A stretch of 64,000 nucleotides of DNA. Origin: a virus. This document shows positions 46,993 to 54,724 of this stretch, one piece after another. The notes beneath the pieces are model-generated. The model did not search any database. It saw only the letters and a program-made list of their open reading frames with translations, and was not told where the DNA came from. Numbering within the stretch: position 1 is the stretch's first letter; the number at the start of each line of letters is the position of its first letter. The stretch is taken from the IMG/VR virus record IMGVR_UViG_3300008113_000082, positions 5,340 to 69,339 of that record. One strand, 5' to 3'. Both the position numbers and the translations under genes were made by a program.

Positions 46993-47789
46993 GCCCAGTA
47001 AAAACAATAACGTTAGACCATACATGGGAAAGAGGTATGGGAACCGAGTTAATTTTATTGTCAGTTTTATTAGATACCGGTGTGACTGAATTATATGTTT
47101 CACATAAAAGTGTATATCATAGTTTTGTGATATACAAACAAATTTTTAATATCGATGATGATAAATTAACAGTCTTTTTAACAGAAAACAGCACCGGACT
47201 TTTACCAAATGATTTTTTTAAAATGTATAGTCCGTACTATACAGTTCAACGGCCGACCAAGGCTAGACCGTTTATTGGTGTTGCATGTTACACTGACGCA
47301 TCTCAAATTTTTTTAAAGATTATTGAATTTATAAAAATGGCCGGATACGATGTAATAACTATTGATTCAAGAAATACTGATAAAATAACAAAAGCTCACT
47401 TAATAAAAGATTTGTGTGAGTGTGTGATTGGGTATGATGGCGGCATAGCCCATCTATGTCATATGCTTGAAGTTCCATATTTTATGTTACCTTGGCGTAG
47501 TAGACAAAATAATATACCTTCAGAACAATTATTGCATTTAGATAAAAAGACTTATTTTCTTAACAATATAAATGAATTATTATCTTGGAGTAAAAAATAT
47601 TTTAATCAACAGATAACAAAATTAAATGATAATCAAGGTAATAATAAATTTTTATTAGGTAATGATAATGAGACTCCAATGTTTCATGTTAGATTAAATA
47701 ACGAACTATGTCAATTACAGTTTACAGAATCAGAAATGCAGTTTTTATCAACCCTATACCTCAGTCCTGCAATTGGTGGATTTAAATGA
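46989..47789 (+). CDS. GT9-like glycosyltransferase (heptosyltransferase-type)
   Basis: 266 aa from ATG 46989, in 4-base overlap with the previous stop; a start 21 bases earlier is possible but would overlap more. 'TWERGMGTELILLSVLLDTG' near the N-terminus and 'CVIGYDGGIAHLCHMLEVPY' with 'FMLPWRSRQ' near residues 150-185 match the GT9/GT-B donor region 'GxDGGxxHLAxxLxxP' of LPS heptosyltransferases. It is shorter than full-length enzymes of this family (~320-350). Donor and acceptor unknown. Confidence 0.6.
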   Translation: MSPVKTITLDHTWERGMGTELILLSVLLDTGVTELYVSHKSVYHSFVIYKQIFNIDDDKLTVFLTENSTGLLPNDFFKMYSPYYTVQRPTKARPFIGVACYTDASQIFLKIIEFIKMAGYDVITIDSRNTDKITKAHLIKDLCECVIGYDGGIAHLCHMLEVPYFMLPWRSRQNNIPSEQLLHLDKKTYFLNNINELLSWSKKYFNQQITKLNDNQGNNKFLLGNDNETPMFHVRLNNELCQLQFTESEMQFLSTLYLSPAIGGFK

Positions 47790-48535
47790 AAATTCATGCG
47801 TTTGGAGATAGTTTTGTAGTTGGCGATCAGGATGATTTTTTAGATGATAAAAATACTATGCTCGACCCAACGCATGGTATGAACTTTGGTGAAAGAATAA
47901 AATTTTTAAAATACAATGTTAGTTTTGTCGCTCTTATTGCAAAAGAATTAAATGTTGAACTAATAAATCATGCTGAACGAGGATCTGGAAATTTTCCTCA
48001 GCTTGATAAGTTATGGTTAGCATGCAATAATAATCAAATAAATACAAGCGACATGGTGTTGTTTGGTATGACCACAACTACTAGAGATCGAATTGGATGT
48101 AGCAGCATTGAAAAAACAACCAGCAAAAACTATGGAGAGTTTTTAGTTGATCGACAACTGATAAATTCTCACGATCACGGAACTATTGGAATTATTGATC
48201 AGTTTTATATTTTAAGTGTATTGGAAAAAATAAGTAAACTATTTAAAGTACGCATTATTAAATTTAATTTATTTGACAATCCTTCGGATTACACGGATAT
48301 GAATAATATTAATTTTGCAGATTTTATAGGGGCTGACGTAAAAGGCAATACATTAATTGACATTATTAATGATACATGGGGAGACGGAATTAAAAATCCC
48401 TATCATGATCAATTAATAATAAAACAAGGATATGAACAATATTATACATCTAAAAAGCATCCAAGTGTTTTAGGACATCAAAAGATAGCTAATTGGTTTA
48501 TAAAGAATGTAAATTTTAAAAATGAAAATGTTTAA
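47786..48535 (+). CDS. SGNH-hydrolase-like protein 2
   Basis: 249 aa. 'KIHAFGDSFVVGDQDDF' carries the GDS nucleophile. 'NHAERGSGNFPQLDKLW' supplies the Gly/Asn oxyanion blocks, and 'KKHPSVLGHQKIANWF' near the C-terminus is the block V pattern 'HPSxxGHxxxA', here without an obvious Asp two residues before the His. GGTGG precedes the ATG, which overlaps the previous stop (ATGA). Probably an esterase or deacylase acting on a glycan or lipid. Confidence 0.72.
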   Translation: MKIHAFGDSFVVGDQDDFLDDKNTMLDPTHGMNFGERIKFLKYNVSFVALIAKELNVELINHAERGSGNFPQLDKLWLACNNNQINTSDMVLFGMTTTTRDRIGCSSIEKTTSKNYGEFLVDRQLINSHDHGTIGIIDQFYILSVLEKISKLFKVRIIKFNLFDNPSDYTDMNNINFADFIGADVKGNTLIDIINDTWGDGIKNPYHDQLIIKQGYEQYYTSKKHPSVLGHQKIANWFIKNVNFKNENV

Positions 48536-49328
48536 TAGATTAGTTGCTTACGGATGCAGTCACACTGCTGGATCAGAAACTCAAGATGAGGACTATGTAC
48601 CAAACGCCGACTTATTAAAAAAACAGATCGGATGGAGAGAATTTATAAAAAGATACGATCCGGTGTTTTCTAACAACTGGGCAGCGTATGTTAATGCAGG
48701 TAAAGAAAAATCATTTATAAAGCACTTAGCTAATAAATTAAATGTGCCGTACGAAAATCGAGCTATAGTGGGGTCGGGATCGGCGGAACAAATTTATCTA
48801 ATCGAAAAAGATTTAGCAGAAAATCAGATTAAGGATACTGATTTAGTCATTGTTGGAATAACAGGGAAAGAACGATTGTTAAAATTTAATAACGAAAATA
48901 ATCCCGAAACAATTTTATTAGCTCATTCATTTACCTACCCGGACAATCTTAAGGTTTATCAAAATGTATTTTTATCTTATTTTGATGATAAAATAGTTAC
49001 ATTTCAAATGTTAATGCATTATCAATATTTTTTAAATCTAGCAAATACTAAATTAAAAAATCGATTGTATTTTGCTTTTTGCGATAGCTGGGCAATGCGG
49101 TTAGATTACAATCATCCAGAGTTAACTGAACTTCCGGAATCTTTTAAACATTCAATGAAAAGATTGCATACTGAATTTTGTACATCGGAATTTAATTTAT
49201 CAAAATTTGATTTGTATACTTATGCTACTGATGATCGATTACATGGCGGAAATCATGTAAAAGAAATAGCTCATATTGAATTTGCAGATGAACTGTATAA
49301 GAATCTAATTAACAAACTCAATCCTTAA
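48522..49328 (+). CDS. SGNH-hydrolase-like protein 3
   Basis: 268 aa. 'RLVAYGCSHTAGSETQDED' has 'GCSHT' in the place of GDSH, keeping the Ser. 'RAIVGSGSAEQIYL' and 'DLVIVGITGKERLL' follow the order of SGNH blocks II and III. 'DDRLHGGNHVKEIAHIEFAD' near the C-terminus carries Asp-Asp-x-x-His, a credible catalytic pair. It is the last gene of the accessory block and stops 2 bp before the convergent gene at 49331. Substrate unknown. Confidence 0.68.
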   Translation: MKMFNRLVAYGCSHTAGSETQDEDYVPNADLLKKQIGWREFIKRYDPVFSNNWAAYVNAGKEKSFIKHLANKLNVPYENRAIVGSGSAEQIYLIEKDLAENQIKDTDLVIVGITGKERLLKFNNENNPETILLAHSFTYPDNLKVYQNVFLSYFDDKIVTFQMLMHYQYFLNLANTKLKNRLYFAFCDSWAMRLDYNHPELTELPESFKHSMKRLHTEFCTSEFNLSKFDLYTYATDDRLHGGNHVKEIAHIEFADELYKNLINKLNP

Positions 49329-49330
49329 TT

Positions 49331-49636
49331 TTAAAGAATTCGCTTAGTGCCAGAGGCAACATCTTTTTTTAATTTTTCAATATCGATTTCGAAATCGATC
49401 TTTTTAATTTCTTCGTGATATTCTTGAAATAACTCTACTAACTTATCAGCAACCTCATCTGGATCTGATTTTGCCAGCATGTCTGGGACACGAAGCTCCC
49501 ATATTCTACCGTTGTTAAATTCCAATTTAATATTATTGAGATAAGCGACCGGCATAGTATTCATGTACATATCTTCGAATACTTCCGGCCACTCCTTAAT
49601 GATATTTTTTGGCGGCTTAAACAGTTTTTTAGGCAC
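49331..49636 (-). CDS. Conserved T4-like hypothetical protein
   Basis: 101 aa, acidic and lysine-rich. 'NGRIWELRVPDMLAKSDPD' in the middle and a helical C-terminal part ('ELFQEYHEEIKKIDFEIDIE') are the visible features. It is the last gene of a minus-strand set of small conserved genes and overlaps the next gene upstream by 8 bases. No motif gives a function. Confidence 0.6.
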   Translation of the reverse strand: MPKKLFKPPKNIIKEWPEVFEDMYMNTMPVAYLNNIKLEFNNGRIWELRVPDMLAKSDPDEVADKLVELFQEYHEEIKKIDFEIDIEKLKKDVASGTKRIL

Positions 49637-50264
49637 CGGCTTCTTCTGATACCTTTGTCGCTTTCTTTTTAGGTGGATCTAACTCGTCTGCTTGTTTACG
49701 CAAACGTGCAGCTTCTTTGTACATTGCATCGGCTTGACTACGATACGATTTAGCAATATCTAAATCAGTTAATGCTGTATTCTCTGTAGCTTGAGCACGA
49801 ACTGGAGTTTCTGTCTTTGGAACTTCTTTGACTTCTGCTACAGTTTCAATTTTGGTGTTAGTCTCTTTTCCGCCGTTTACCAAGCTAGCAAGATCATCTA
49901 TAGCCATATTCTGTTGTTCAGCAATTAAAACATTTAATTGATCTAATTGAATATCAGATGTCGGTGTAGGCATCATCATAACTTCGTCAGTGGCAACTTT
50001 TTGTAATCGATTATCTGCTTGTAATGCAGATAACATCGGACGACCGTCTGGAAAGTGCCGAATAAACATAATTTCGCCAAATTCGTTAGCTTCTTGACCT
50101 TGACCGCTTTCTAGAAGTGTCATCAGCGCATCGTGATATGAATCAGTCAGCGTTGAAGTTCCCAGTACTAGAGCAGATCCTGAGTCTCCAGGAAGAGTCC
50201 TAAACACTACAATTACCTTCGCCCCTGTATTTTTCATCCTACCGATGTGCTTTAAGTTCTTCAT
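49629..50264 (-). CDS. Conserved marine T4-like core protein, function unknown
   Basis: 211 aa. The N-terminal ~130 residues ('RMKNTGAKVIVVFRTLPGD', 'FIRHFPDGRPMLSALQAD', 'LDQLNVLIAEQQNM') are compact and, from memory, shared by many cyanophages. The C-terminal ~70 residues are Thr/Val/Glu/Lys-rich with a coiled-coil-like 'SYRSQADAMYKEAARLRKQA' and a Lys/Pro tail. It sits between two small conserved genes in a tight operon. Confidence 0.6.
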   Translation of the reverse strand: MKNLKHIGRMKNTGAKVIVVFRTLPGDSGSALVLGTSTLTDSYHDALMTLLESGQGQEANEFGEIMFIRHFPDGRPMLSALQADNRLQKVATDEVMMMPTPTSDIQLDQLNVLIAEQQNMAIDDLASLVNGGKETNTKIETVAEVKEVPKTETPVRAQATENTALTDLDIAKSYRSQADAMYKEAARLRKQADELDPPKKKATKVSEEAGA

Positions 50265-50266
50265 TT

Positions 50267-50494
50267 TTATTCCTTTTTAGTAACTGATTCTAAAAATAGA
50301 TTCAATCGATTGTATACTTTACCTACAGCTTCCATTTCGGCAGCTTTAAATGCACCACGTTGTGTAGCAACGTCAATGATATTTTTAAGTGCGGTAAGAT
50401 CATTTACGTTTAGGTCTGGTGCTGCCTGTGCTTCTGGTGCTTGTGATTGCGCTTCTGATGCCTGCGCTTCTGGTGCTTTAACTTCTTCTGTCAT
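50267..50494 (-). CDS. Small conserved protein with low-complexity N-terminus
   Basis: 75 aa. Residues ~6-27 are an Ala/Glu/Gln/Pro low-complexity run (repeats of APEAQ and ASEAQ), likely a flexible tail. The remainder ('LKNIIDVATQRGAFKAAEM', 'VGKVYNRLNLFLESV') is helical and resembles a small core protein of marine T4-like phages. GGAG precedes the ATG. Function unknown. Confidence 0.6.
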   Translation of the reverse strand: MTEEVKAPEAQASEAQSQAPEAQAAPDLNVNDLTALKNIIDVATQRGAFKAAEMEAVGKVYNRLNLFLESVTKKE

Positions 50495-50496
50495 AA

Positions 50497-50766
50497 TTAT
50501 CTCCTTAAATTTGGACAGGCTAACATAAAATATGTCAGTTCTTTTTCTTCTTCAAACGCAACGTGTGTAGCATTTTTAAGTTTACCATCTTTATCGACAG
50601 ATGGAATTTGTCTTAAACTATATCTACCACGTAATCGTAATTTAATCCAATCTTCTAACTCGTGATTAAAAATTTCACCCTCTTGCAATTCTGTTTTAAA
50701 GAAATGAGGAGGAATTCTATTCATTTTCCGCGAGTCTAAAATATCGAGTGGATTGAGTTCAATCAT
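50497..50766 (-). CDS. Small conserved T4-like hypothetical protein, possibly leaderless
   Basis: 89 aa: 'IELNPLDILDSRKMNRIPPH', 'FNHELEDWIKLRLRGRYSL' and a C-terminal 'EEEKELTYFMLACPNL'. No Shine-Dalgarno is seen before ATG 50766; instead a late box lies only 7 nt upstream. A transcript from that box would start at or very near the ATG. The gene stops 2 bases before the next ATG. No domain recognised. Confidence 0.6.
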   Translation of the reverse strand: MIELNPLDILDSRKMNRIPPHFFKTELQEGEIFNHELEDWIKLRLRGRYSLRQIPSVDKDGKLKNATHVAFEEEKELTYFMLACPNLRR

Positions 50767-50773
50767 CGTGAAA

Positions 50774-50781
50774 TATTTATA
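50774..50781 (-). promoter_or_regulatory. T4-type late promoter box (TATAAATA), minus strand
   Basis: A perfect TATAAATA on the minus strand lies 7 nt before the ATG at 50766. If used, the transcript would be leaderless or nearly so and would continue into the small genes down to 49331. Confidence 0.5.
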
Positions 50782-50799
50782 ATAGTGTTTAATTTAGGG

Positions 50800-51192
50800 T
50801 TAAGAAATTGATTCTTGAGAAAGGCGTTTATTCATGGCTTTGGCATGCCCCATTTTTTTGATATCGCCGGAGAACAGATAGAGTTCGAATGCTGATTTTT
50901 CGGATAATACACTAATTGTATTTTTTGATAGATGCCACGGAGATGTAATAAATTGATCTAGCCAAATTAATATTTGAGCTGTAATTTTTATTTCTTTGGG
51001 GAGTTTGATTTCGTATACTTTTATATCAGCTTGCGTTTTTATAAATTCAATACCTTGATCAGTTAGGCGTAGCCCACCTTCGTCTTTAGTTCTTAGGTTT
51101 TGCCACCATTGAATTTTAAGTTGATCTATGTTACCTTGTTGTCCGGCTGCATTTAAGAACACCCTAGTAAAGGTATCCTTAGTGTTGTTCAT
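50800..51192 (-). CDS. Conserved T4-like hypothetical protein
   Basis: 130 aa. 'DTFTRVFLNAAGQQGNIDQL', 'RLTDQGIEFIKTQADIKVY' and 'SAFELYLFSGDIKKMGHAKA' are blocks I recall from core proteins of marine T4-like phages, which sit in the same neighbourhood as RNase H. No catalytic motif. Its ATG overlaps the stop of the next gene upstream by 1 base. Confidence 0.6.
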   Translation of the reverse strand: MNNTKDTFTRVFLNAAGQQGNIDQLKIQWWQNLRTKDEGGLRLTDQGIEFIKTQADIKVYEIKLPKEIKITAQILIWLDQFITSPWHLSKNTISVLSEKSAFELYLFSGDIKKMGHAKAMNKRLSQESIS

Positions 51193-51473
51193 TATAGCTT
51201 CTCGCCTTGAGACAATTTATAAACTGCAAAATCGGTCGTTTTAAATATTTTATTTAATTTTTTAGCTAAGTTATGAGCATGTCCCGGATTTGAAAAACTT
51301 ACTTTTTTATACTTAGGTCCGGGATAGCTTGCAACCAAACTACCACTTTTTAAATTAAACGGCTGATCTTTATAAAACACCGCCCATATGGCATCACTTT
51401 CTAGTATTTGTTCTACTTTGAAAGTGTCCTTATTTGCATGTTCTAGCATTACTTTAGGTTTTGGTCTACTCAT
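51192..51473 (-). CDS. Small basic conserved hypothetical protein
   Basis: 93 aa, basic. 'DAIWAVFYKDQPFNLKSGS', 'PKYKKVSFSNPGHAHNLAKK' and 'LNKIFKTTDFAVYKLSQG' suggest a small alpha/beta nucleic-acid-binding fold, but this is a guess from charge. A TATAAATA box lies about 33 bases upstream; no clear Shine-Dalgarno before ATG 51473. Confidence 0.55.
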   Translation of the reverse strand: MSRPKPKVMLEHANKDTFKVEQILESDAIWAVFYKDQPFNLKSGSLVASYPGPKYKKVSFSNPGHAHNLAKKLNKIFKTTDFAVYKLSQGEKL

Positions 51474-51506
51474 AATATATACGTTGGGTTTTAATAACCA
51501 CGTATA

Positions 51507-51514
51507 TATTTATA
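51507..51514 (-). promoter_or_regulatory. T4-type late promoter box (TATAAATA), minus strand
   Basis: A perfect TATAAATA on the minus strand, just after the stop of the gene at 51516 and 33 bases before ATG 51473. It would drive the two small genes 51473 to 50800 and those beyond. Confidence 0.55.
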
Positions 51515-51515
51515 T

Positions 51516-51767
51516 CTAATTGAACCCGCCACCGTCAAATTTAACATCGATTTGAGTAGTTGATGCTTTAATTTCTAACAACATTTGATGTACTTCGTTT
51601 ACTGTATTAGACATTTTAACCGTTAACAACGCTAGTTCTTGAACAAGTTCACGGCCTTCTTGGATTGAAATCCGTATGTCTTTTTGTTGGCTTTTTTCAG
51701 CAACATTAAGACGTTGAAGTAATCGGTCAACCGATGGCAGAGATTGAGGTATTTTATTTGCTGACAT
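51516..51767 (-). CDS. Small coiled-coil hypothetical protein
   Basis: 83 aa. Residues ~10-70 are a long amphipathic helix ('VDRLLQRLNVAEKSQQKDIR', 'QELALLTVKMSNTVNEVHQM'), and the C-terminus ends 'DVKFDGGGFN'. Overlaps the next upstream gene by 14 bases. Possibly a structural or scaffold component; no T4 name can be given. Confidence 0.55.
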   Translation of the reverse strand: MSANKIPQSLPSVDRLLQRLNVAEKSQQKDIRISIQEGRELVQELALLTVKMSNTVNEVHQMLLEIKASTTQIDVKFDGGGFN

Positions 51768-52233
51768 TAGCTAATACCTGTTTCATTTCTAAGTCTGTTT
51801 TAAACGGACCCTGATATTCGTATCTTTGTAATGTTATTAACTTTGGACAAAAACTTTTAACCCAGCCTTTTTCGAAATGAATAACATAATACCCTGCACA
51901 GTATAAACTTTTGCTGTCGCTACTTTTAGTAAACAATGGCAATTTGCGTTGAATGTCAAACATTGCATTATGAGGTTCTACACTAGTAGCATATCCGTGA
52001 ACTTCGTTCGGCAATGCATTATTACTTTCTTTAATAATTCGAGCAACAAAGAAATCACGACCAAATTCTTTAGTAAGTTTTTCTTTTGTGTCGTAGATCT
52101 TGACACCAAGTTCATTGCTTAGTACAAATCGATTGTCTTCGTTCTTTCTTAAAGTAGCAAACTTTGTTCCGTCTTTTTCTACAATCCAGAACTTATCATT
52201 GATAATAGGTTTAGCATGTAATTCATGTGTCAT
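51754..52233 (-). CDS. Conserved T4-like hypothetical protein next to RNase H
   Basis: 159 aa. 'KFWIVEKDGTKFATLRKNED' near the N-terminus and 'SKSLYCAGYYVIHFEKGWVK' with 'FCPKLITLQRYEYQGPFKT' near the C-terminus are blocks I recall from proteins next to rnh in marine T4-like phages. Two Cys in the C-terminal part could bind metal but lack a full set. Its ATG overlaps the stop of rnh by 4 bases. Confidence 0.6.
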   Translation of the reverse strand: MTHELHAKPIINDKFWIVEKDGTKFATLRKNEDNRFVLSNELGVKIYDTKEKLTKEFGRDFFVARIIKESNNALPNEVHGYATSVEPHNAMFDIQRKLPLFTKSSDSKSLYCAGYYVIHFEKGWVKSFCPKLITLQRYEYQGPFKTDLEMKQVLANVSK

Positions 52234-53216
52234 AGTGTATACCTCGCATTTAATGGTTCAGCATATGCCTGCGCCTGATCGGAAATCTTTTTAAGATCAT
52301 ACAGGCCGCAAAATTTCATAAGTCGTAGTCCTACCTGACTAATATTTTTATTAGCACTTGTTGCTTCTGCAATTGTTTCAGATATAATAACTTTTATATC
52401 TTCTGGCTGATGTGTCAAGTCAATAAGTCGACGATTGCGTTCATAATCTTCTAGCACACGATGTTCGACTCCGTTGTGGTCAGACCATTTCTGTAACATG
52501 AGATTGTTCCACGAATATCCTTTGCTTTTACGATCTTCGAACGCTTCAGTAAGACCCACTTTTTTGCTTGTGCCTTTAGTACGTACACCCGGATACGCTG
52601 AGAAGACATTATCACTGGTATCACCACGCATGCATTTTTCAAACAAGAGCCATTCTGGATCTGGGACAGCTTTGGGTTGTTGTGTTTTTTTGTCGATGAC
52701 TCGTTTGCCTTTTGCATCAAAGATACCTTCGTGTGTAATTGTAGTTTCCATAACACCGTTATACTGTTTCACATTGGGTGCAATCAATTGCACAAAATCT
52801 GTATCTGTTGAAATAATAATATGGTTATCGTTTGGATGACTCTGTATCCAACCAGCAATTAGATCATCAGCTTCTAACCGTGGATTTTGCATTACTGTAC
52901 AGTTAGTCTTATCTTTAATAAAATCTTTAAATGTATCAAACGCTTCCCAAAAGACTTTCTCTTCGTCTGCTTCACGTTCTGTATGTGCGGCACGTTGAGC
53001 AGCACGTTGAGCTTTGTACGGGGCATAATAATCTTTGCGCCAGCTACGCCCCTCTAAACAGAAGATAACGTGACTGCCGTCAAAGTCTTGCCAAGCCTTC
53101 TTAACACTATTAAGTGTAATATGAAAAGCCATGCCTAGTTTGATATCAGCGTCGCCGTTAATAACATGTCTAGCACGGAAAAATGTATTTGCTGTATCAA
53201 CTATAATATAGTTCAT
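52230..53216 (-). CDS. rnh: RNase H / 5'-3' exonuclease (T4 Rnh-like, FEN family)
   Basis: 328 aa, close to T4 RNase H (305). Acidic metal sites are in place: Asp7 in 'IIVDTANTFFRAR', Glu115/Asp117/Asp118 in 'RLEADDLIAGW', Asp138/Asp140 in 'IISTDTDFVQL', Asp199/Asp202 in 'RGDTSDNV'. The basic helical-arch region 'YYAPYKAQRAAQRAAH' follows the first strand. The enzyme removes RNA primers and short DNA behind them during lagging-strand synthesis. The start overlaps the next upstream gene by 4 bases. Confidence 0.9.
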   Translation of the reverse strand: MNYIIVDTANTFFRARHVINGDADIKLGMAFHITLNSVKKAWQDFDGSHVIFCLEGRSWRKDYYAPYKAQRAAQRAAHTEREADEEKVFWEAFDTFKDFIKDKTNCTVMQNPRLEADDLIAGWIQSHPNDNHIIISTDTDFVQLIAPNVKQYNGVMETTITHEGIFDAKGKRVIDKKTQQPKAVPDPEWLLFEKCMRGDTSDNVFSAYPGVRTKGTSKKVGLTEAFEDRKSKGYSWNNLMLQKWSDHNGVEHRVLEDYERNRRLIDLTHQPEDIKVIISETIAEATSANKNISQVGLRLMKFCGLYDLKKISDQAQAYAEPLNARYTL

Positions 53217-53653
53217 TTAATATTCTTTTTAACTGTGTTAATATCAATTACGCCAGTGTTTACTGCACCACCGTAGTCGCCGTCGGTTACTACATTTGCA
53301 CATAATTCACGGAACCAACGATCCACAATTTGTTCTTCTGGGTCGCCGTCAAATCCGTATCCTTCTTGCTTTAATTTTAACACAAACTGTTCGTTCCAGT
53401 CAAGCTCAAAAAATCCATTGCGGATGTTATCTTTGTTTACATGTGTTTCTAACACTCCGACCCAGGGTTCTTTTTTACGTGTAGCACGAGTCTTTGGATC
53501 TAACTTAGCCAGCTCTTCTGCTTCTTTAGCACGTTCGGCAGCCGCAGTAGCAACTTCTGCTAATTTTTTAGATTCTTCAGCAGCCTGCATAGCAGCTTCT
53601 GTAGCTTCTTTAAGTTTGGTAATACCAAATAATTTTTCTACGAATTTACGCAT
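53213..53653 (-). CDS. Conserved marine T4-like hypothetical protein
   Basis: 146 aa from ATG 53653, which overlaps the queE stop (TAATG) and has GGGGA 5 nt upstream; a start 12 bases earlier has no ribosome site. The first ~60 residues are a charged Ala/Glu/Lys coiled coil. The rest ('EPWVGVLETHVNKDNIRNGF', 'VDRWFRELCANVVTDGDYGG') is a conserved block of unknown function often next to rnh. Confidence 0.6.
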   Translation of the reverse strand: MRKFVEKLFGITKLKEATEAAMQAAEESKKLAEVATAAAERAKEAEELAKLDPKTRATRKKEPWVGVLETHVNKDNIRNGFFELDWNEQFVLKLKQEGYGFDGDPEEQIVDRWFRELCANVVTDGDYGGAVNTGVIDINTVKKNIK

Positions 53654-54519
53654 TAGGTTCCCCATTCATTTTTAAACAACGGCACTTGAAGTCTATCACT
53701 GTACCTCAACCCGTTCTTCATGGCCAAATCGGCTACTTTACGATTGTTTAATGCATAAACACTTTCAACACCACCAACTGGCATTAGATAAATGTGACCT
53801 GTAAAACCTGCCTTACGATATTCTTCAGATGCACGTTGAGCATCAGCAAAGTCTTGTTCGGTAGCAATAACAAATTTTAAATATGCAGTACCGTATTCTT
53901 CGTATTCACAAACTACTTCTGGAATAATTGCTTCTTCCCAACTCTCGCCTGAACAAGGAAGTTTAGCACTAACACTAAATGTAATCTCACGCCAAAAGTC
54001 TTGATCATGATGACTTTTCCAAGTGTGCAAATAAGCAGCAAATTCTGTAGTTAGCTTTTGAGTACCGTTAGTTTCAAAAGTAATCTCTCTAAGTCTATTC
54101 ATGCTAGCATGCGATAGCAAGTCAGGATAAGCACGTTGCCACCCTAACAAAGGTTCTCCACCTGTAATAACAAGGTGCTCATCTTCCCAACGCTTGTGTG
54201 GAAGTATCTCCATAATGCGATTTACAATAGCATTACTTTCAAGCATGGGTGATAAGTCTTTAAAGTCTGGATGCCACGACGCATAGCTGTCACATCCTGT
54301 GCTGACTAGTGGCAAGTCTTCATACTTTTGAAAAGACTCAATCATTTTGTGTGTTGCCGCAATGTCAGTGGCTTCGTGACTGACTTCACCACGAGGCATT
54401 CCAAAGCCAGCACATTTAAAGTTACAACCAAATGTGCGTAGAAACACAGACGGGACACCCATATAGCGTCCTTCACCCTGAATGCTGTAGAACAGCTCTG
54501 CGATTTTAATTTTGCTCAT
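53653..54519 (-). CDS. queE: 7-carboxy-7-deazaguanine synthase QueE (variant cluster ligands)
   Basis: 288 aa from ATG 54519; the frame extends 72 bases upstream but 'KIKIAELFYSIQGEGRYMG' is the usual QueE start. The SAM cluster signature is Cys32-x3-Cys36 in 'FGCNFKCAGFG', but the third position is Phe39, not Cys. A later Cys76 in 'STGCDSYASWHP' is the likely third ligand, a spacing I recall from other phage and some bacterial QueE. GGEP at 120-123 and 'EITFETNGTQKL' complete the fold. It makes CDG, a precursor of deazaguanine bases, from the FolE and QueD products. Downstream of an AbrB-like gene. Confidence 0.85.
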   Translation of the reverse strand: MSKIKIAELFYSIQGEGRYMGVPSVFLRTFGCNFKCAGFGMPRGEVSHEATDIAATHKMIESFQKYEDLPLVSTGCDSYASWHPDFKDLSPMLESNAIVNRIMEILPHKRWEDEHLVITGGEPLLGWQRAYPDLLSHASMNRLREITFETNGTQKLTTEFAAYLHTWKSHHDQDFWREITFSVSAKLPCSGESWEEAIIPEVVCEYEEYGTAYLKFVIATEQDFADAQRASEEYRKAGFTGHIYLMPVGGVESVYALNNRKVADLAMKNGLRYSDRLQVPLFKNEWGT

Positions 54520-54526
54520 ATTACTA

Positions 54527-54724
54527 TTATACACTCTTTTCACTAGTTGTGTCAACCTTTTTGAGTTGCCAGCTACCATCTTTTTGATCAATCCAATTTA
54601 GCGTGTCGCCTTCTTTCCAACCTGCCTTTTCTAACAAGTCGGGCGGGAATGCTATCATGGCATCGCCAGTTTCTGGATCCTCTTCTACCTTAAGAGTCCA
54701 TGAGTTACGTTGTATATTTTCCAT
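54527..54724 (-). CDS. Small AbrB/MazE-like protein
   Basis: 65 aa. 'WTLKVEEDPETGDAMIAFPP' followed by 'DLLEKAGWKEGDTLNWIDQ' is the swapped-hairpin pattern of AbrB/SpoVT/MazE DNA-binding domains. Members act as repressors or antitoxins; no toxin partner is seen beside it. AGAAAGGA upstream of ATG 54724 supports the start. It overlaps the membrane-protein gene upstream by 20 bases and ends 8 bases before queE. Confidence 0.6.
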   Translation of the reverse strand: MENIQRNSWTLKVEEDPETGDAMIAFPPDLLEKAGWKEGDTLNWIDQKDGSWQLKKVDTTSEKSV

